Positions 42,343 through 51,854 of a DNA stretch of 64,000 bases are shown here, piece by piece. The stretch is from positions 18,177-82,176 of the forward strand of contig NZ_JBDKWG010000104.1 in assembly GCF_040151475.1 (NCBI RefSeq). The letters are read 5' to 3'. Each line of letters opens with the position of its first letter. Within the stretch, counting starts at the first letter, position 1. The stretch is from CAXBNB01 sp040151475. GTDB lineage: Bacteria > Bacteroidota > Bacteroidia > Cytophagales > Cyclobacteriaceae. The notes beneath the pieces were generated by a model. That model worked only from the letters and a program-made list of their open reading frames with translations. It ran no database searches and was not told the DNA's origin. Position numbers and translations under genes: made by a program.

Positions 42343-43119
42343 ATGACTATCCGTTTTTATAAATATCAGGGCACTGGAAATGACTTTGTAATGATCGATG
42401 ATCGTAACAATGAATTTCCAGATGACACCAGATATGTACAGCAGCTATGCGACCGTAGATTTGGAATTGGTGCTGATGGACTTATTCTGATCCGAAATCA
42501 TCCCACCCTGGATTTTGAGATGGTTTATTTTAATGCCGACGGTAGCAAAAGCCTTTGCGGTAATGGCAGTAGGTGTGCCGTCAACTTTGCCAAACAATTG
42601 GATATTATAGGAAACGAAACAAGTTTTCTCACAATTGATGGTGAATATCGTGCAACGATTGACAATAATAATATAGTGCATCTTAATATGCGAAATATAG
42701 AGGGGTTGTCACAGAAGAATGAGGCATATTTTTTAGATAATGGATCACCACATCACATTATTTTTACTACAAATAATTCCCAAACTGATGTGTATAATGA
42801 TGGAAAAACAATCCGTGAAAGTGATGAATATAAGCCCAATGGTACAAATGTCAATTTTGTTGAAATTCTGGGTAGTAACGCAATTGACGTGCGCACATTC
42901 GAGCGAGGAGTGGAAAATGAAACATTATCTTGTGGTACTGGTGTGACAGCCTCCTGTCTGGCAGCTTCTCAAAAAGGCATTCAAAGTCCCATAAGTGTGA
43001 AAACAAAAGGTGGAAACTTATCCGTGAAATTTAAGAAGACTGAAAATGGAACATTTGAAAATATATGGCTTTCAGGACCAGCCAAACTTGTGTTTTCCGG
43101 TCAAATAGACCTTCTGTAA
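42343..43119 (+). CDS. dapF: diaminopimelate epimerase
   Basis: A 258-aa protein with the two catalytic cysteines in place: Cys78 in CGNGSRCAVNFA and Cys197 in ETLSCGTGVTAS. FYKYQGTGNDFVMIDDRN opens the fold. It converts LL- to meso-diaminopimelate for peptidoglycan and lysine. Monocistronic: a terminator precedes it and a frameshifted secreted gene follows. Confidence 0.96.
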   Translation: MTIRFYKYQGTGNDFVMIDDRNNEFPDDTRYVQQLCDRRFGIGADGLILIRNHPTLDFEMVYFNADGSKSLCGNGSRCAVNFAKQLDIIGNETSFLTIDGEYRATIDNNNIVHLNMRNIEGLSQKNEAYFLDNGSPHHIIFTTNNSQTDVYNDGKTIRESDEYKPNGTNVNFVEILGSNAIDVRTFERGVENETLSCGTGVTASCLAASQKGIQSPISVKTKGGNLSVKFKKTENGTFENIWLSGPAKLVFSGQIDLL

Positions 43120-43243
43120 GTATTCTGTCAAGTGGTAACGCATTTTGATAGAAGAATTGTTCATTTGAATCAGGCAAATCATTCAATTATTTCTATAGTA
43201 AGCCGTTAAATAAAGAACTCATTTATCCTACTACTTACTATTT

Positions 43244-44289
43244 GTGCTACATAAACTGACATTACTTTTTTTGCCTTTTACACAAATACCATTGTGTGTA
43301 TGTCAGGTTACTAATGATAATATAGAAAACAGAATAGAACTTTTACCTAACAATACACTTACTTCTAAAGCAGAAGGCTGCACTGTACAATGGCAATGTG
43401 TTGATGAAAGCCTGACGGGAAAAGAAATTGAATACCATAATGACCAATGGTTTTATTTCAATACAGGTTCTTTAGATAATTATTTTCTAAATATTTCAAA
43501 TCAACGTTGTAGAGATCTTCGAGGGGTTCAACTAGTAGTCATTGACGGAGAACCTTGCAAACCAGAAACGTATAACATTGTCTCATGTGTTTCACTAGCT
43601 ACTCAAGATGATATTTTTATTGAGTTACAATATTTAAAAACGGAATATTCCTATTTGATATAGATGGTTACCTCCATGACTACTACTCTTTTGACATAAC
43701 CTTAAGTGACAAACCAAATGGCCTTCCGGTTGAAATTGACACAACCAATACAATAGGCTTCACCTCCAATGCCGAAGCAATAACCATCAGGTGGCAAATT
43801 TCTCAAAAAAGCGACCATGAATTCAGTAAGTATCAAATTTTTAGAAAAGCTAAAAATGAAAATAAACACTTGTTCATTGATGAACTAGAACATGAACGAG
43901 ACACTTATGGTCACTTCAAAGCAGACTATAGTTATATAGATACTCTGGAGACTCCAGGACTTTACCATTACAAAGTGGTAGCCATATCCTCTGAAGGAAG
44001 AATGAAATTATTAGGGGAATTAGATGCCACCTATCAAAGTAGCTACTCGACTTCTGATAAAATCAAATTGGTATTAACGTCAAAAACAAAAACCACATTC
44101 AAAATCCTGATCTATGACGAAAAAAGTGGATTGCAGTTACTATCAGAAATTGTAGAAGTAAATGATAATTTGAAAGGAATCAATTATTTTAAAGTAATCT
44201 ACTACGATGTTAATGAATTCAAAAAATTTGGATTCCGACGCTTCAGAGTAGTATCTATTGATCAAAATACTAAAGGCTGGTTTACTTGA
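43244..44289 (+). pseudogene. secreted fibronectin-III-like protein gene split by a -1 frame change
   Basis: The first frame starts at a GTG (43244) with a signal peptide (LHKLTLLFLPFTQIPLCVCQ) and ends at a TAG at 43661. The second frame continues to 44289. Its peptide upstream of the first Met (43870) reads FKNGIFLFDIDGYLHDYYSFD, then ITIRWQISQKSDHEFSKYQ and PGLYHYKVVAISSEG, an FN3-like pattern. Joined, the product is about 348 aa. The switch falls at T_TTA_AAA (43633-43639), a classic -1 slippery heptamer in the correct register, so programmed frameshifting is possible. A missing T is the simpler reading. Confidence 0.65.
43633..43639 (+). other. candidate -1 frameshift heptamer T_TTA_AAA
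   Basis: In the upstream frame the codons read TAT TTA AAA ACG, so the heptamer is in the X_XXY_YYZ register. A -1 slip gives AAC GGA ATA, the frame used downstream. The only dyad nearby is GGAATATTCC (43642-43651), with no strong stem further on. Confidence 0.35.
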
Positions 44290-44300
44290 GATGATCCATC

Positions 44301-45071
44301 CTAAGAAAGATTTTTTAGAACAATCAACTCTTTAGGTGTAAGAAACCTCCACTTTCCACGAGGTAAATCCTTTTTGGTAAGTGGGCCATACATGGTTCTG
44401 TCTAGCTTGATCACTTCATATCCCACATGCTCAAAAATTCTTCTTACGATCCGGTTTTTACCAACATGAATTTCTAGTCCCAGGGTTTTCTTATCCGAAC
44501 TAAGAATTGCAATATCATCTATTTTTACTTCTCCGTCTTCCAGTTGAATTGGTTGTTGTAATTTCTCGAAATCAAGTTTGACGATAGGCTTGTCTAGTTC
44601 GACCTGATATATTTTTTTTATTTGATAAGATGGATGCGTGAGTTTTTCGGTGAGGGCTCCATCATTAGTGAAAAGTAAAATTCCTGTCGTGTTTCTATCC
44701 AACCTTCCAACCGGAAATATTCTTTCCTGACATGCTTTTTCTACCAAATCCATAACGGTTCGTCTATTATGGGTGTCTTCCATTGTAGTAATAAAATCCT
44801 TTGGTTTGTTTAAAAGCACATAAACAAATTTTTCGGGACGAATTAACTTGTTGTCATAACTCACTTTGTCGGTTTTTTGAACCTGATATCCCATTTCAGA
44901 AATTGTCTCGCCATTTACTTTAATTTGCCCTGATTTGATTAGCTCATCAGCATCCCGACGAGAGCAAACTCCAGAATTGGCAATGTATTTATTCAATCGA
45001 ATAGGGAATGTATTTCCTGTTGGAGGAATTTTTGCACTACTTTTAACAGGATTTCGTCTTTTTCTTTCCAT
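44301..45071 (-). CDS. rluB: 23S rRNA pseudouridine synthase, RluB-type
   Basis: A 256-aa protein. An S4 RNA-binding domain (RLNKYIANSGVCSRRDADEL, about 26-45 onward) precedes the RsuA/RluB catalytic domain, with the active-site Asp in FPVGRLDRNTTGILLFTNDG. It makes a pseudouridine in helix 89 of 23S rRNA, the established role of RluB. RsuA or RluF are close relatives. It has a -7 box upstream. Confidence 0.88.
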   Translation of the reverse strand: MERKRRNPVKSSAKIPPTGNTFPIRLNKYIANSGVCSRRDADELIKSGQIKVNGETISEMGYQVQKTDKVSYDNKLIRPEKFVYVLLNKPKDFITTMEDTHNRRTVMDLVEKACQERIFPVGRLDRNTTGILLFTNDGALTEKLTHPSYQIKKIYQVELDKPIVKLDFEKLQQPIQLEDGEVKIDDIAILSSDKKTLGLEIHVGKNRIVRRIFEHVGYEVIKLDRTMYGPLTKKDLPRGKWRFLTPKELIVLKNLS

Positions 45072-45085
45072 AAAATTAATTCAAA

Positions 45086-45093
45086 CAAAGTTA
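45086..45093 (-). promoter_or_regulatory. -7 box for rluB
   Basis: Minus-strand TAACTTTG fits TAnnTTTG, 15 nt upstream of the ATG at 45071. Confidence 0.4.
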
Positions 45094-45193
45094 CTCCATT
45101 TTTTCAGGGTATCTCAATATTTTCAGTCGAACTAATCTATCGAATATTAAATGCTCTGGTTAGTATTAATAAGTGATTAATTAAGCCTTGGTT

Positions 45194-45754
45194 CTAGCCC
45201 TCATGTTCTCCTATCGTATTTTCATTTTCAAGAAATTCTTTTGGCAATGGAAGGTCTTTTAGATCATTGATCCCAAAATAATCCATAAAAACACTGCTGG
45301 TACCATAAATAGTTGGCCTGCCAATGGTTTCAGCTTTACCGCGAATTTCTATCAATTCTTTTTCTAAAAGTTTGTGCATGGCATAGTCACAGTTCACCCC
45401 ACGAATTTGTTCAACCTCGGATTTGGTAACTGGTTGTTTGTAAGCAACAATAGCCAAGGTTTCCAGAGAGGAATTAGAGAGCCTTTTTTTGGATTGTTGT
45501 TTGAGTAATATGCTAATACTACTTTGATAAGCAGGTTTGGTTAAGAATTGATATCCACCGCCACTTCTAATCGGTTCAAAAGAGTATTCGTCTTTTTTGT
45601 ATTTTTCCTCAAGCTTTACGATTGCTTGTTCTATATCTTCAATGGGAACTTCCGCTTCAAACATTTCAGAGAGACAATTTTTTATCTCTTCCGCTTTTAT
45701 CGGCTTTTGAGAGCAAAATATTAAAGCTTCTATGTGGTTAACGAGGTAATCCAA
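45194..45754 (-). CDS. scpB: SMC-Scp complex subunit ScpB
   Basis: A 186-aa protein. HIEALIFCSQKPIKAEEIKN, GGYQFLTKP and LSNSSLETLAIVAYKQPVTK with the second winged helix EVEQIRGVNCDYAMHKLLEK are the family blocks, ending YFGINDLKDLP. With SMC and ScpA it condenses and segregates the chromosome. It starts directly after the DksA-like gene, so the two are likely co-transcribed. Confidence 0.94.
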   Translation of the reverse strand: MDYLVNHIEALIFCSQKPIKAEEIKNCLSEMFEAEVPIEDIEQAIVKLEEKYKKDEYSFEPIRSGGGYQFLTKPAYQSSISILLKQQSKKRLSNSSLETLAIVAYKQPVTKSEVEQIRGVNCDYAMHKLLEKELIEIRGKAETIGRPTIYGTSSVFMDYFGINDLKDLPLPKEFLENENTIGEHEG

Positions 45755-46141
45755 TTATTTGCCTTGTTTAAGCTTAGACGCTATAGACATGGTAGTATGC
45801 GGAACTGCTCTGAGCCTTTCTTTGCTTATTAAGTTTCCGGATTCTGAACAAATGCCATAAGTTCCATTTTTGATCCTTATTAAAGCATTTTCAAGATTTT
45901 TGATAAATTTTTGCTGTCTGGCTGCTAGTTGGTTTAAGCTTTCTTTTTCGGCAGTATCTGCACCATCTTCCAATGTTTTTACATTTCCAAAAGTGCTGTC
46001 AGTACCAGTATCTCCAGTCTTTGTTATTGATTCTTTGATATATCTTAGCTCAGAATGAGCTTTTTCTAACTTTTCATTTATTAGTTGCTCAAACTCTTTG
46101 AGTTCCTCATCAGAATACCTGGTTTTTTCCACTTTATCCAT
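45755..46141 (-). CDS. TraR/DksA-family protein lacking the zinc-finger cysteines
   Basis: A 128-aa protein. A long N-terminal coiled coil (about 10-90) is followed by a DksA-type C-terminal block, NGTYGICSESGNLISKERL, but only one of the usual four Cys remains: the second is Ser and the distal pair is missing. Cys-poor DksA variants exist and can act without zinc. If it binds RNA polymerase through the secondary channel, it would modulate rRNA and stress transcription. It is followed by scpB. Confidence 0.8.
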   Translation of the reverse strand: MDKVEKTRYSDEELKEFEQLINEKLEKAHSELRYIKESITKTGDTGTDSTFGNVKTLEDGADTAEKESLNQLAARQQKFIKNLENALIRIKNGTYGICSESGNLISKERLRAVPHTTMSIASKLKQGK

Positions 46142-46344
46142 AATTTTAAATAGTATGGTGAATACGAAGTGCTAATGTAAATCATGAGTATCAAAATTAA
46201 AATTAAATTGACCAGCAAAATATTATCTTAATTATTTGTAGGTTCAAGTATGAAGTACAAGATTAGCCGAGTTTTTTAACCAAATTTTGGTTTTCACGTT
46301 TTTACAAAATCTAAAAAAGGTTTGTCTCAGTAAAACTTCCCAAA

Positions 46345-47046
46345 ATGCATCCAATATTAAGTATATCCAGGCTTTCCAAATCTTATAACAGTGGGTCAAA
46401 ACAACTCAGGGTACTTGATGATATTTCTTTTGAACTGGAACACGGTAAAACCATCTCTATTGTAGGACCATCCGGAAGCGGAAAAACCACGCTACTGGGT
46501 CTTTGTGCCGGGCTGGATAAGGCAGACGAAGGTGATGTACTGATACAAAATATTAAACTAAATACCCTGTCGGAAGACCAGCGAGCCCAGGTTAGAAATC
46601 AACATGTTGGTTTTGTATTTCAAAACTTTCAATTGATCCCAACATTGACAGCACTGGAAAATGTAATGGTACCAGTAGAATTGAGAGGAGAAAAAAATGC
46701 TCTTGGCACTGCTATTAGTCTTCTGGAAAAGGTAGGATTGGCAGATCGGGCAGACCATTATCCCAACCAACTTTCTGGCGGAGAACAGCAGCGTATAGCT
46801 ATTGCCAGAGCTTTTTCAAACAAACCTGATATACTCTTTGCTGATGAACCTACAGGAAATCTGGACGAGGAAACCGGACAAAAAATCGAAGAATTGTTAT
46901 TTGAACTAAACAAGCAAAATGGAACTGCTCTCGTTTTGGTTACTCATGATATAGAATTGGCGCAAAAAACCGACAAGATCATCAGGCTCAAAGGAGGAAA
47001 AGTTGTTGAAGAAATCCTACCCAATATAGCAAAAGTGAATCACTAA
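46345..47046 (+). CDS. ABC transporter ATPase, LolD/YbbA-like
   Basis: A 233-aa ATPase: Walker A GPSGSGKTT (about 39-47), Q-loop in VGFVFQNFQLIPTLTALENV, signature LSGGEQQR, and Walker B with the catalytic Glu in ILFADEPTGNLDEETG. The FADEPTGNLD wording is typical of the LolD/MacB/YbbA group that extracts lipoproteins or other substrates from the membrane. No permease lies next to it, so its partner is elsewhere. Divergent from the DksA-like gene. Confidence 0.88.
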   Translation: MHPILSISRLSKSYNSGSKQLRVLDDISFELEHGKTISIVGPSGSGKTTLLGLCAGLDKADEGDVLIQNIKLNTLSEDQRAQVRNQHVGFVFQNFQLIPTLTALENVMVPVELRGEKNALGTAISLLEKVGLADRADHYPNQLSGGEQQRIAIARAFSNKPDILFADEPTGNLDEETGQKIEELLFELNKQNGTALVLVTHDIELAQKTDKIIRLKGGKVVEEILPNIAKVNH

Positions 47047-47076
47047 TAATAACTCAATCCATTTGATAGCCAGGTA

Positions 47077-47805
47077 TTAGTAAACCACTTTAACATCCTC
47101 ATTAATTATTCTGGACAGTTCTTCAAGCTGTCCCTTTTCAAAGTATTCGTCGTGCTTTTCTAATGGCAAGGTATGAGACTTTGCCTTCATGTTGACATAA
47201 TCCTGAATGAGAATGCCACTGTTTTTCCTTCTATTGATGGCTTGTCTAAATCTGGTACCACCTCCATCTGTAGAATACGAATAGGCCAGAAAATCCATAG
47301 TGAAATCATCTCTGTGAATCCAGTAGATAAACTCATCTTCATAATCCACTCCTCCTCCTTCCCGGGCAAAAGTCACTTTGATTTTATGATATGGCTTTTT
47401 GAAAATGTAGCATTCACCTAAATATTCTTTACGTACTGCCGGAGCATTTAAACCATAAGGAAGTTGAAAAAAGTACAATACGGAATTCACCGATTCAATG
47501 TATTTCTGCTCCCATTCTTCAGGCAAATCGACAATGGAATCATTAATAAACCTGGTAAGCTCAGTACTATTGTACAAAATGTCTTTTATATGATAGGACT
47601 GATCATCAAACTCACGGGTATAAGTGCTTTCACCGTTATAATTTTCTGTTGAATATTGCTTATCTCTAAATTTGAATGAAACAATTGCCTTTTCGAAGTT
47701 TTTGCCACCATGTACTTCTATTGCTTTATCAATTATTTCTTGGGGGTCTTTATCTGTAGAACATCCTACCAGAAAGACAAGCAAAACACCTAATACCTTT
47801 TTCAT
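47077..47805 (-). CDS. DUF6503-like lipoprotein
   Basis: A 242-aa protein. MKKVLGVLLVFLVGC is a short lipoprotein signal with Cys15. The mature domain opens DPQEIIDKAIEVHGG and VSFKFRDKQYS, resembling outer-membrane lipoprotein-carrier-like folds. The family is common in Bacteroidota with no known activity. The name is from memory. It is monocistronic. Confidence 0.75.
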   Translation of the reverse strand: MKKVLGVLLVFLVGCSTDKDPQEIIDKAIEVHGGKNFEKAIVSFKFRDKQYSTENYNGESTYTREFDDQSYHIKDILYNSTELTRFINDSIVDLPEEWEQKYIESVNSVLYFFQLPYGLNAPAVRKEYLGECYIFKKPYHKIKVTFAREGGGVDYEDEFIYWIHRDDFTMDFLAYSYSTDGGGTRFRQAINRRKNSGILIQDYVNMKAKSHTLPLEKHDEYFEKGQLEELSRIINEDVKVVY

Positions 47806-47965
47806 ATATGCCTCTAAATAAAAGTTTCTTTACATTACGCTGTGAAAATTAAAAAAGTTCAGTAAAGATTACCAATAATTATCAATCATGTTTTTTGAGT
47901 CCTTAAAGCTAAATTGATCCCCTATTCCTTTAGCTTTACTTCAAAAAAATAAAACCGTCGATACA

Positions 47966-49336
47966 ATGAAAATAGTAAAATGGACGCTTAAAATATTAGG
48001 AATATTTGTCATCCTTCTTGGAATATTATCACTTTTCCTTTTCACCACGGTTGACCGTACTCCATACAAAGAAATGGAATATTATTCTAAAACTATGAAT
48101 GGACTGGCATCAGTAGATGCTACAAGTTTAAGTTCTATAGGAGACACACTAAAAGTAGGCTGGGCACAAGAAAGTTTAATTTCCAACAAAATAGGGCCTC
48201 TAGCCGGATATGGAGCCAGGCAAGGTGCCTTACACGAAGGGGTTCACGATTCTATCTGGTCAAAATCATTTGTTTTTGACAATAGCAAAAGAAAATATGC
48301 CTATGTAAGTCTCGACATGCTGATAGTGCCAATGGAAGTAACCAAACTACTCCCTCAGGCACTGGATAGTTTGGGCTTTGATATTGAAAATGTTTTTCTT
48401 ACGGCTACTCACAGTCATTGTAGTATTGGTGGTTGGGGAATTGGTATAGCTGCTGAGTTATTTTCAGGTACGTATGATCCAGAAATGGTACTGTTTATAA
48501 CTAAGTCTATAGCAAAGTCAATTTATAAAGCAGATCAAAACAAAGAAATATCTAAAATAGGTTACTCTAAGATTCAAATGGCCAACTATGTAAACAATCG
48601 GCTGGTTGGCGATCAGGAGGGTACCATTGACCCTTGGTTTAGATTTATCAAATTCACAAATAAATCTAATGAAACAGCACTTCTCACCGCTTTTGCAGCA
48701 CATGCTACTTGTCTTCATCATAGTTTCAGACAAATCTCCGGAGATTACCCTGGCCAATTGTGCAGGTATTTGGAAATGTCCGGGAATGTGGATTTTGCTG
48801 CTTTTTCAGCAGGGGCGGTTGGAAGCATGGCACCATTGATGCCCAATCTTACCGGGTGGCCTAAGGTTGATACCTACTCCAAAAAATTATCCGAAGAAGT
48901 GTCTGTTGTTGAGAATTTTATGCCTTTACATTACGATTCAATAGTTGGAGGGCTCAATATAAATATGTACCTCAGAGAAGCGCAGTTTCGTGTTTCGCAA
49001 AACATTCGTGTTCGCCCATGGGTTTTCAAAAAGTTGTTTGGTGACGAACCTTCAAAAATTACCAGTTTGAAATTGGGCAATATTCTGTTTGTGGGTACAC
49101 CATGTGATTTTTCAGGAGAGTTGGTTGAAAACCTGTCAAAAAAAGCAATGGATAAAGGACTTCACCTGATTATCACCAGCTTCAATGGTGGATACGCCGG
49201 ATACATCACCAAAGACAAATGGTACGACAGAGACTCTTACGAAACCATGACCATGAATTGGTTTGGACCATACAACGGGGCTTACTTTACAGAAGTAATA
49301 GAAAAGTTAATAGAAGCTCACGCCGTTGACAGTTGA
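47966..49336 (+). CDS. neutral/alkaline ceramidase N-domain-like enzyme, membrane-anchored
   Basis: A 456-aa protein with an N-terminal membrane helix (about 7-28). KVGWAQESLISNKIGPLAGYGAR, TATHSHCSIGGWG (metal-ligand His residues) and FAAHATCLHH match the catalytic domain of neutral ceramidases, and FSAGAVGSMAP follows. It lacks the C-terminal Ig-like domain of full enzymes (usually over 600 aa), as many Bacteroidota homologues do. It would cleave amide-linked lipids, perhaps sphingolipids, which this phylum makes. The substrate is not established. Confidence 0.78.
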   Translation: MKIVKWTLKILGIFVILLGILSLFLFTTVDRTPYKEMEYYSKTMNGLASVDATSLSSIGDTLKVGWAQESLISNKIGPLAGYGARQGALHEGVHDSIWSKSFVFDNSKRKYAYVSLDMLIVPMEVTKLLPQALDSLGFDIENVFLTATHSHCSIGGWGIGIAAELFSGTYDPEMVLFITKSIAKSIYKADQNKEISKIGYSKIQMANYVNNRLVGDQEGTIDPWFRFIKFTNKSNETALLTAFAAHATCLHHSFRQISGDYPGQLCRYLEMSGNVDFAAFSAGAVGSMAPLMPNLTGWPKVDTYSKKLSEEVSVVENFMPLHYDSIVGGLNINMYLREAQFRVSQNIRVRPWVFKKLFGDEPSKITSLKLGNILFVGTPCDFSGELVENLSKKAMDKGLHLIITSFNGGYAGYITKDKWYDRDSYETMTMNWFGPYNGAYFTEVIEKLIEAHAVDS

Positions 49337-49451
49337 TTCTAAAGCATTGTCAAAAATCTTATCCCAATATTACAAGACCATTCATCATAACTAAAATTGC
49401 CAATTGTCTATTTTGATTTAAATTGCCAGCGAATGTTTTAACAGGAACTGA

Positions 49452-51506
49452 ATGCTGTCTCAAAAAGGCATATTAAGAATTAGTGTCATCTTAGGAGTTT
49501 TGTTTTGGTCATTGCTCTTGATCATTGACATGCTTACGCTTTTCAGTACCAGTAACAATATTGCCTTTGGGTTGCCAGACTATGTCAGCAAAATATTGTT
49601 GTCATTATTCGTCCTGTCTCTCCTCCTTTTTTATCGATTCAATATTGGCAAAGCCGAAAGTGTCAACTTTGTGGATATGCTCTGGCGTGTGTTTGTCACG
49701 GGACTTTTAGCTACCATAGTATCCTTAGGTATCGAATTCTTATTTACCATTTTTGGTTCCAATAAGTTTGCCACCAATCCACTGATTGTCAACTTCTTTT
49801 ACCACATTATTCTTGGGTTGGTACTGGCTTTCCTTGTCTCTAGCTTTATCGTATGGAAAAGGCTGATTTTGTATCAAAAATCAAAATCATTATTATCTGC
49901 ATGGCAAATTTATGAATATGCTCTCATGGCCACTTTGGCATTTGATCTATTCGGAAGCGAACGAACAGACCCCATTTTTATTGGTGTCTATGTTGTTCTT
50001 CTTATCATTGGGTTGGTACTTTCTTTCAATTTGAAATGGATAGCTTATCTAAATTTCAAACAAAAGTGGAAGAGTATATTGTTTATCGTTTTAGTAATCA
50101 TTTACCTGTGGTATTTTTTCAAAACACTCATGTTCTTTTCAGAAAGAACCACTCTGGTAAGGGATTTACTCGAAAGCTCGTTTTCGCTTTCCTTGTTTTC
50201 TTTTATACTGTTGTACAGTTGCATATCGGTTTTAGTTATTCTGTTCAATCTTCCCACCACTTCTGTTTTTGAGAAAAAACTGGAAGAAGCAGTTAATTTC
50301 CAGCGTTTGAGTCAATCGATTCCAGCGGGAGAAAGTGAAGAAAAAGTATATGAAATACTATTGGACAGTGCTGCAAGTGCTGTTTATTCAGATGCTGCCT
50401 GGCTTGAAATAGATGATGAAAAAGAAGGTGTACACATTACCCTCACCCACAATCTTGATAAAAGCAAAATACCTGAAATCAAAAAAGCAACCAAAAGTAG
50501 CACGTTCAAGAAAATACTAAATTCTGATTTTGACCGCAATCCAAAAAGTCAAAAATTGTCTGCCAAAATAAAAGACATACAGTTTAGCTCTATTTTGCTT
50601 TATCCGGTATCGGTTAAAAATGAAAAGATAGGAAGTCTCGCCCTTCTCAAAGAAGTAGATGACGGATTCAACAAAGAAATGATTGATATTATTGACACCT
50701 TTGTCAATCAGGCCAGCATTTCGATCGAAAACTTCAGACTGCTAAATGAAGCCATAAAAACCGAACGGTATAAGGAAGAATTAAATATTGCAACCAAAGT
50801 TCAAAACAGTCTTTTACCTGACAAAATCGAACAAAATACTGCCTACAATATTGTCGCTTTTACACGGGCTGCCGATGAGGTCGGAGGAGACTATTATGAC
50901 ACTTACAATCTCGACGAAAACCGAACCGTACTAATCATTGGCGATGTATCAGGAAAAGGGACATCAGCAGCCTTTCACATGGCTCAAATGAAGGGAGTTT
51001 TTCAAAGTCTGGTACAATTAGACCTCAACCCCAAGGAGTTTATGGTTCATGCCAATAGTGCTTTGAGCAGGTGCTTGGAAAAGACATCCTTTATTACAGT
51101 CTCCTATTTCATAATAGATAAAGAATCAAAAAAAGTAAGTTTTGCAAGGGCCGGACATTGTCCAACATTGCATTATAATGCCGAAAAAAAGGAAACAAGG
51201 TATTTTAAAAATAAAGGTCTTGGTCTTGGTATTTTGAGAAACTCTAACTTCCACAAATACGTACAAGTGAACGAGTTTGGTTATAATGCAGGTGACATCA
51301 TTATACTATATACAGATGGAATTACCGAAGCATGCAACGGACAAAAAGAACAATTCGGGTATGACAGACTACAGACCTCATTAATCAAACACGCAACCTC
51401 GAAACCTGAAAGCATTCAGGAAGGAATAATCAACGACCTTTATGAATTTTGTGGAAATAAGTCTCTGGGGGACGATTATACCCTTTTAATAGTGAAGTTT
51501 AATTAA
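49452..51506 (+). CDS. membrane GAF-SpoIIE phosphatase (RsbU-like)
   Basis: A 684-aa protein. Residues about 1-275 have roughly seven membrane helices, about 290-435 a GAF domain, and about 470-684 a PP2C/SpoIIE domain with EVGGDYYDTYNL, VIGDVSGKGTSAAFHMAQ, FARAGHCPTLHY and ILYTDGITEACNG (metal Asp residues). It should dephosphorylate the STAS protein encoded 6 nt downstream. With the STAS and HATPase genes it forms a partner-switching module. The membrane domain would be the sensor. Confidence 0.88.
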   Translation: MLSQKGILRISVILGVLFWSLLLIIDMLTLFSTSNNIAFGLPDYVSKILLSLFVLSLLLFYRFNIGKAESVNFVDMLWRVFVTGLLATIVSLGIEFLFTIFGSNKFATNPLIVNFFYHIILGLVLAFLVSSFIVWKRLILYQKSKSLLSAWQIYEYALMATLAFDLFGSERTDPIFIGVYVVLLIIGLVLSFNLKWIAYLNFKQKWKSILFIVLVIIYLWYFFKTLMFFSERTTLVRDLLESSFSLSLFSFILLYSCISVLVILFNLPTTSVFEKKLEEAVNFQRLSQSIPAGESEEKVYEILLDSAASAVYSDAAWLEIDDEKEGVHITLTHNLDKSKIPEIKKATKSSTFKKILNSDFDRNPKSQKLSAKIKDIQFSSILLYPVSVKNEKIGSLALLKEVDDGFNKEMIDIIDTFVNQASISIENFRLLNEAIKTERYKEELNIATKVQNSLLPDKIEQNTAYNIVAFTRAADEVGGDYYDTYNLDENRTVLIIGDVSGKGTSAAFHMAQMKGVFQSLVQLDLNPKEFMVHANSALSRCLEKTSFITVSYFIIDKESKKVSFARAGHCPTLHYNAEKKETRYFKNKGLGLGILRNSNFHKYVQVNEFGYNAGDIIILYTDGITEACNGQKEQFGYDRLQTSLIKHATSKPESIQEGIINDLYEFCGNKSLGDDYTLLIVKFN

Positions 51507-51512
51507 TCAAAA

Positions 51513-51854
51513 ATGATAGATATAAAAACCAATACGGAGAATGGCATGCTTGAGCTCGCAATATCAGGAGAAGTAGATGCCTCTTCGTCCATACATTTGG
51601 ATAATGCCCTCAATGAGGCACTGTCGGTGCATAAAAAAATACTCGTCGATTTATCAGGACTGGATTATATATCATCTGCCGGACTAGGTGTCTTCATGTC
51701 TTACTTACAACAATTGGAAAAAGAAAACATTCAACTGGTTGTATTTGGAATGAAAGAAAAAGTGTTTGAAGTATTTCAGATTTTAGGACTGGATCAATTG
51801 TTAACTATTACGGATACCAAAGTTGCTGCTTTAGTTAAAATAGAAAATGCATAA
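51513..51854 (+). CDS. STAS anti-sigma-factor antagonist
   Basis: A 113-aa protein of typical length. KILVDLSGLDYISSAGLGVFM carries the phosphorylatable Ser in the ISSAG motif. It overlaps the kinase gene by 8 nt. In its unphosphorylated state it would bind the anti-sigma/kinase HATPase protein. Confidence 0.88.
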   Translation: MIDIKTNTENGMLELAISGEVDASSSIHLDNALNEALSVHKKILVDLSGLDYISSAGLGVFMSYLQQLEKENIQLVVFGMKEKVFEVFQILGLDQLLTITDTKVAALVKIENA

